Assembly (NCBI GenBank): GCA_027621295.1 | Contig: JAQCBR010000005.1 | Span: forward strand, 1-64,000 | Source: Planctomycetota bacterium | GTDB lineage: Bacteria; Planctomycetota; UBA1135; UBA2386 | DNA length: 64,000 nucleotides | Direction of reading: 5' to 3' | Shown: positions 60,449 to 64,000 of the stretch, piece after piece | Layout: each line of letters opens with the position of its first letter | How positions within the stretch are numbered: position 1 is the stretch's first letter | Program-made: the position numbers and the translations under genes | The notes under the pieces: generated by a model | Databases searched by the model: none | What the model was told of the DNA's origin: nothing | Seen by the model: only the letters and a program-made list of their open reading frames with translations

Positions 60449-61312
60449 ATGCACGCGATCCTGACCATGGAAACCAAGACGAGAGGGCGACGCGCGTCCT
60501 CGCAAATCATCCTCGCTGCGGTCGCAGCGACGGCGGCGCTCGGTCTCGGCGAGGCCGGCTCGCTCCGCGCGCAGGAGGCCGGTGCTCGCCTCGAGTCGGC
60601 GCGGACGGCGCTCGAGAAGACCGTCGAGACGCGGCGCATCCTGTCGAAGGAACGCCGGGACTGGAAGGTCGGCAAGGAGCTCCTCGAGGAGCGGATCGGC
60701 CTCGTGGGTCGGGAGACCGACGCGCTGCGCGAGCGGATCGCCGGAGCCGAGGCAAGTATCTCCGAAGCCGACAAGAGCAAGATCGAGCTCGTCGAGGAGA
60801 GCGATCGCCTCAAGGCTGCTGCAGCAGGTCTCGCGGACGGCATCGTCGCGGTCGAGGCGCGCACCCGGGCGTTGCTCGGTCGTCTGCCCGGCATGCTCCG
60901 CGATCGCGTCAAGCCGCTCAGCCAGCGCATCCCGGAGCCGGACGCGAAGGAGCCGACCAAGCTGTCGCTGTCGGAGCGCTTCCAGAACGTCGTCGGGATC
61001 CTCAACGAGGTGAACAAGTTCCAGCGCGAGATCACGATGGCGAGCGAAGTGCGCGAGCTGGGTGACGGCACGCGGATCGACGTCACCGCGCTCTATGTCG
61101 GCATCGGCCAGGGCTACTACGTGAACCAGAAGGGCACGATCGCCGGCATCGGGACCGCGACCGCGGACGGCTGGCAGTGGCGCCCGGCGAACGACGCAGC
61201 GCCCGCGATCGCCCGCACGATCGCGATCCTGGAGAACAAGGAGCCAGCCACCTTCGTGCCGCTGCCGATCCGCATCGAGAAGAACGACACCCAGAAGGAG
61301 GCCGGCCGATGA
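60449..61312 (+). CDS. DUF3450 periplasmic coiled-coil protein
   Basis: Protein of 287 residues of the DUF3450 family, which accompanies ExbB/ExbD in TonB systems of this type. A signal-anchor (LAAVAATAALGLGEAGSLRAQ) precedes a long coiled coil (residues about 45-150) and a compact domain with LSLSERFQNVVGILNEVNKFQ and LYVGIGQGYYVNQKGTIAG. The ATG at 60449 or 60467 could be the start. The stop overlaps the next ExbB start (ATGA). It probably bridges the inner-membrane motor to the receptor. Confidence 0.9.
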   Translation: MHAILTMETKTRGRRASSQIILAAVAATAALGLGEAGSLRAQEAGARLESARTALEKTVETRRILSKERRDWKVGKELLEERIGLVGRETDALRERIAGAEASISEADKSKIELVEESDRLKAAAAGLADGIVAVEARTRALLGRLPGMLRDRVKPLSQRIPEPDAKEPTKLSLSERFQNVVGILNEVNKFQREITMASEVRELGDGTRIDVTALYVGIGQGYYVNQKGTIAGIGTATADGWQWRPANDAAPAIARTIAILENKEPATFVPLPIRIEKNDTQKEAGR

Positions 61313-62904
61313 ACCGCTTCGCACGTCACGTGTCCTCTGCGGTGCTGTGCACCGCGGTCTCCGGGCTCTTCGCGAGCGCGCCCCGTGCCCAGGAACCCGA
61401 GGCCACGCAGCCGGCCCAGCAGGGCTTCGAGGCCGCTTCGGCCGCCGTGCAGGCCGATCTCGAGAAGAGCCTCGCCGAACTCGCGGCCCTGCGTGAGCAG
61501 ATCGCGGCGGACCAGGTGCCCCTGAGTCGTCGGCTGAGCGAGCTCGAGGCGGAGCTGATCACCGTCCGCTCCGAGTTCCAGCAGAAGACGCGCGTGCTCG
61601 ATGGCCGCGCGCTCGACCTCAACAACCTCAAGGGTGAGATCAAGTCCCGCGAGGAAGAGGCGAGCTACCTGCAGAGCCTGCTCGGCGAGTACGCCCGCAA
61701 CTTCGAGTCGCGTCTGCACATCGTCGAGGTGGACCGCTACGCAGCGGCGCTCGAGGCGGCACGGCTGGCGGGCGAGGACTCGAGCCTGTCCGAGGCCGAG
61801 GTCTACGCGCGCCAGCTCGACGTGCTCAACGCGTCGCTCGGGCGGATCGAGGATGCGCTCGGCGGAACCACCTTCCGCGGCGATGCCGTCGCGGACGGCG
61901 TCGTCACCGAAGGCCGGATCGCGATGGTCGGCCCGGCAGCCTGGTTCCTCTCGGACGACGGCTCTGTGGTCGGCACGGCCGAACAGCGTCTCGGTTCACT
62001 CGAACCGGCGGTGATCCCCTTCACCGTTCCCGAGATGACGGACGCGGCGCGGGACTTCGTCGAGCGAGCCGAAGGAGCCATGCCTCTCGACCCGACGCTC
62101 GGCAACGCCCACAAGATCGCGGCGATCGAGGAGACGTTCCTCGAGCACGTGATTAAGGGCGGGCCGGTCATGTATCCGATCTTCGGCATGGCTGCGGCGG
62201 CGCTGCTCGTCGCGCTGCTGAAGTGGCTGTCCCTGTCCCTGATCGGCAAGCCGTCGAAGAAGCAGGTGCAGGGACTGCTCGAAGCCGTCGCCGCGGGCGA
62301 CGAGGCGGAGGCCGGCAGCCGGGCGCGGAAGATGCGCGGTCCGGTCGGCAGGATGCTCGCCGCCGGCGTCGAGCACCTTCGCGAGCCCCGGGAGCTGATC
62401 GAAGAGGTGATGTACGAGCGCGTCCTGACGACGCGGCTCAAGGTGCAGAGCTACCTGCCCTTCGTCGCGATCTGCGCGGCGTCGGCGCCTCTGCTCGGCC
62501 TGCTCGGCACCGTGACCGGGATCATCAACACGTTCAAGCAGATCACGGTGTTCGGTACCGGCGACCCGAAGATGCTGTCCGGCGGCATCTCGGAGGCGCT
62601 GATCACGACCAAGTTCGGTCTGGTCGTCGCGATCCCGTCGCTCCTGCTCCACGCCTACCTGTCGCGGAAGGCCCGCGGCGTGGTCGGCGGCATGGAGGCG
62701 GCGGCCGTCGCGTTCTCGAACCAGGTCAGCAAGACGCCGCTCGGCGGCCGCAAGGAACCGGCCGCTCCGTCGGCGGGTGAAGGCGCGCCGGCCGTCGCAG
62801 CCACGGTCGACTCGGCCGCGGTCCGCGCCCAGGTCACGTCCATCCTCGAGGAGATCCTCGCGCCGCTGTCGGCCGAGGGCGCAGGTCGCGGCAACAGCCG
62901 CTGA
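61309..62904 (+). CDS. ExbB/TolQ-family motor protein with long periplasmic coiled coil (TtpC-like)
   Basis: Motor subunit of 531 residues, far longer than ordinary ExbB (about 240). Signal peptide, then a coiled coil at about residues 40-120 (ELAALREQIAADQVPLSRRL) and a periplasmic domain. Three membrane segments follow at about 285-305, 380-405 and 425-450, including the MotA/TolQ/ExbB core PLLGLLGTVTGIINTF and GGISEALITTKFGLVVAIPS. AAGGAGG is 7 bases before the ATG. It overlaps DUF3450 (ATGA). The arrangement resembles the TtpC protein of Vibrio TonB2 systems. Confidence 0.92.
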   Translation: MNRFARHVSSAVLCTAVSGLFASAPRAQEPEATQPAQQGFEAASAAVQADLEKSLAELAALREQIAADQVPLSRRLSELEAELITVRSEFQQKTRVLDGRALDLNNLKGEIKSREEEASYLQSLLGEYARNFESRLHIVEVDRYAAALEAARLAGEDSSLSEAEVYARQLDVLNASLGRIEDALGGTTFRGDAVADGVVTEGRIAMVGPAAWFLSDDGSVVGTAEQRLGSLEPAVIPFTVPEMTDAARDFVERAEGAMPLDPTLGNAHKIAAIEETFLEHVIKGGPVMYPIFGMAAAALLVALLKWLSLSLIGKPSKKQVQGLLEAVAAGDEAEAGSRARKMRGPVGRMLAAGVEHLREPRELIEEVMYERVLTTRLKVQSYLPFVAICAASAPLLGLLGTVTGIINTFKQITVFGTGDPKMLSGGISEALITTKFGLVVAIPSLLLHAYLSRKARGVVGGMEAAAVAFSNQVSKTPLGGRKEPAAPSAGEGAPAVAATVDSAAVRAQVTSILEEILAPLSAEGAGRGNSR

Positions 62905-62944
62905 TCCGGAGTCATTCTTCACCAACGCCCCACGGATTCGAACG

Positions 62945-63664
62945 TTGCCGACCCCTGCAGAAGCATCCTGGATCGACGAGCTCGCCGCCGTCTGGTCGCA
63001 GGCCGTGGACATCTGGCTGTCCGGCGGCTGGGCGATGTGGGCGATCGCCGTCATCGCTCTCCTGATGTTCGGGATGGGCGTCCACGTCCATCTCGCGCTG
63101 CGGACGAAGGGCTTCCTGTCGGTCCCCGAGTCGGTGTGGCGTCGCTGGATCGACCGGCCGATGGACCGCGAGGGTCCGATCGGCGAGCTGCTCGACTTCG
63201 TGACCGGCGCGCGCACGCTGGAGGACGCGGCGATCTCGTTCGAGCAGCTCCAGGTCTCCGAGGCCGCGCCGTTCGAGCGCGACCTCAAGGTGATGAAGGT
63301 CTGCGTCAGCGCGGCCCCGCTCGTCGGCCTGCTCGGCACCGTGACCGGGATGCTCGCGACGTTCGGCGCGCTGTCGTCCGGGTCCGGCGGCGACAAGACG
63401 ATGGCGATGATCGCCGACGGCATCTCGGAGGCGCTGATCACCACCGAGACCGGCCTCGTGATCGCGCTGCCCGGCCTGTTCTTCCAGTACCAGCTCAACC
63501 GGGGCTTCCAGGCCTACACGGCGTTCCTCGCCCACCTGGAGTCCGTGTGCAACCAGACCCTCTACCGCGAGCTCAGGGAGTCGCGTGACCGGGACGTGCG
63601 GCGTGAGGCGCAGCGTGAGATCGCTGCGCGCCTCCGCGAGCTGCGTTCGGCTCCGACCGCCTGA
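62945..63664 (+). CDS. ExbB/TolQ-family proton channel subunit
   Basis: Second, conventional ExbB of 239 residues. First membrane helix GGWAMWAIAVIALLMFG. The motor core is PLVGLLGTVTGMLATFGALS and DGISEALITTETGLVIALPG, and polar helix-3 Thr residues are present. A charged C-terminal tail follows. No ATG or GTG lies between the previous stop and the first helix, so the TTG at 62945 is taken as start. It presumably pairs with the ExbD that follows 27 bases downstream to form a proton channel. Confidence 0.9.
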   Translation: MPTPAEASWIDELAAVWSQAVDIWLSGGWAMWAIAVIALLMFGMGVHVHLALRTKGFLSVPESVWRRWIDRPMDREGPIGELLDFVTGARTLEDAAISFEQLQVSEAAPFERDLKVMKVCVSAAPLVGLLGTVTGMLATFGALSSGSGGDKTMAMIADGISEALITTETGLVIALPGLFFQYQLNRGFQAYTAFLAHLESVCNQTLYRELRESRDRDVRREAQREIAARLRELRSAPTA

Positions 63665-63691
63665 TCCGCGCAACCGACCGAAGCGAGAACG

Positions 63692-64000
63692 ATGGCACGA
63701 TTCCGCGAAATGGCAGGAGACGACGACGGCGAGACCGGCATCGACATGTCGCCGCTGATCGACTGCGTCTTCATCCTGCTGATCTTCTTCATCGTCACGA
63801 CGGTCTTCGTCGAGGAGACGGGCGTCGAGGTCGACAAGCCGCAGGCGGCGTCGGCGTCGCAGCTGGAGAAGACCAGCATCCTGATCGCGCTGACCGACAA
63901 GGGGCAGATCGTCTACGGCGGTCGAGAGATCGGGATCAGCGGCGTGCAGCCGCTCGTCAAGCGGATGCTCCAGAAGGAGGACATCCCGGTGATCATCCAG
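63692..64000 (+). CDS. ExbD/TolR-family protein, C-terminus missing at window edge
   Basis: Start of an ExbD-type subunit; the frame stays open to base 64000 (103 of about 135-140 residues). The membrane helix with the proton-carrying aspartate is visible: [21 protein letters not shown] periplasmic domain begins after it. It completes the ExbB/ExbD pair. A second ExbD and a TonB gene are expected to the right, outside the window. Confidence 0.92.
   Translation, partial: MARFREMAGDDDGETGIDMSPLIDCVFILLIFFIVTTVFVEETGVEVDKPQAASASQLEKTSILIALTDKGQIVYGGREIGISGVQPLVKRMLQKEDIPVIIQ

Overview
The window is a stretch of GC-rich chromosome (my estimate is close to 70% G+C) from a Gram-negative bacterium. 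I infer a marine-type member of Planctomycetota. The supports are FG-GAP/ASPIC, DUF1080, sortilin-like beta-propeller and GH29 secreted proteins, a Ser/Thr kinase with a PP2C partner, sulfotransferase and glycosyltransferase genes, TonB/ExbB energised transport, and a recurrent C-terminal module on otherwise unrelated secreted proteins. This is inference from gene content. No rRNA, tRNA, CRISPR array, phage or insertion sequence was seen.

Layout. 1-5280 (minus): an RND tripartite efflux operon (TetR regulator, NodT-type outer-membrane factor, membrane fusion protein, RND permease cut by the left edge) with a palindromic operator candidate. 5338-11793 (minus): six tightly packed genes, mostly small-molecule hydrolases and modifying enzymes. 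11933-14358 (plus): an ATP-grasp ligase overlapping a predicted alpha/alpha-toroid protein. 14359-14533: a very structured non-coding spacer. 14534-27796: a surface-glycan block with GT2 and GT4 enzymes, a 1652-residue SPASM-like/GT2/coiled-coil/GT4 fusion and a divergent GT-like/sulfotransferase fusion, interrupted by housekeeping genes (ankyrin, Nif3, SMUG1-like glycosylase).

27825-35761: secreted FG-GAP protein, secreted Met-rich protein, TPR-redoxin fusion, PP2C phosphatase and a Ser/Thr kinase with zinc-ribbon tail. 35799-37589: CBS-domain protein and DUF819 membrane protein. 37642-53831: secreted proteins (two divergent module carriers, GH29 fucosidase, di-haem peroxidase-like protein, M1 peptidase, Asp-box propeller, DUF1080 protein) mixed with cytoplasmic genes (DUF2200, aminotransferase, SDR, NYN-LOTUS protein).

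54258-64000 (plus): the most interesting region. A secreted right-handed beta-helix protein is followed by a helical-repeat lipoprotein, a TonB-dependent receptor with an N-terminal carboxypeptidase-regulatory-like domain, a DUF3450 coiled-coil protein, an ExbB with a long periplasmic coiled coil, a second ExbB and an ExbD cut by the right edge. I read this as one TonB-energised system whose likely client is the beta-helix surface protein. The beta-helix protein ends in the same type of C-terminal module seen in three other secreted proteins of the window, which suggests a shared export or surface-anchoring route.
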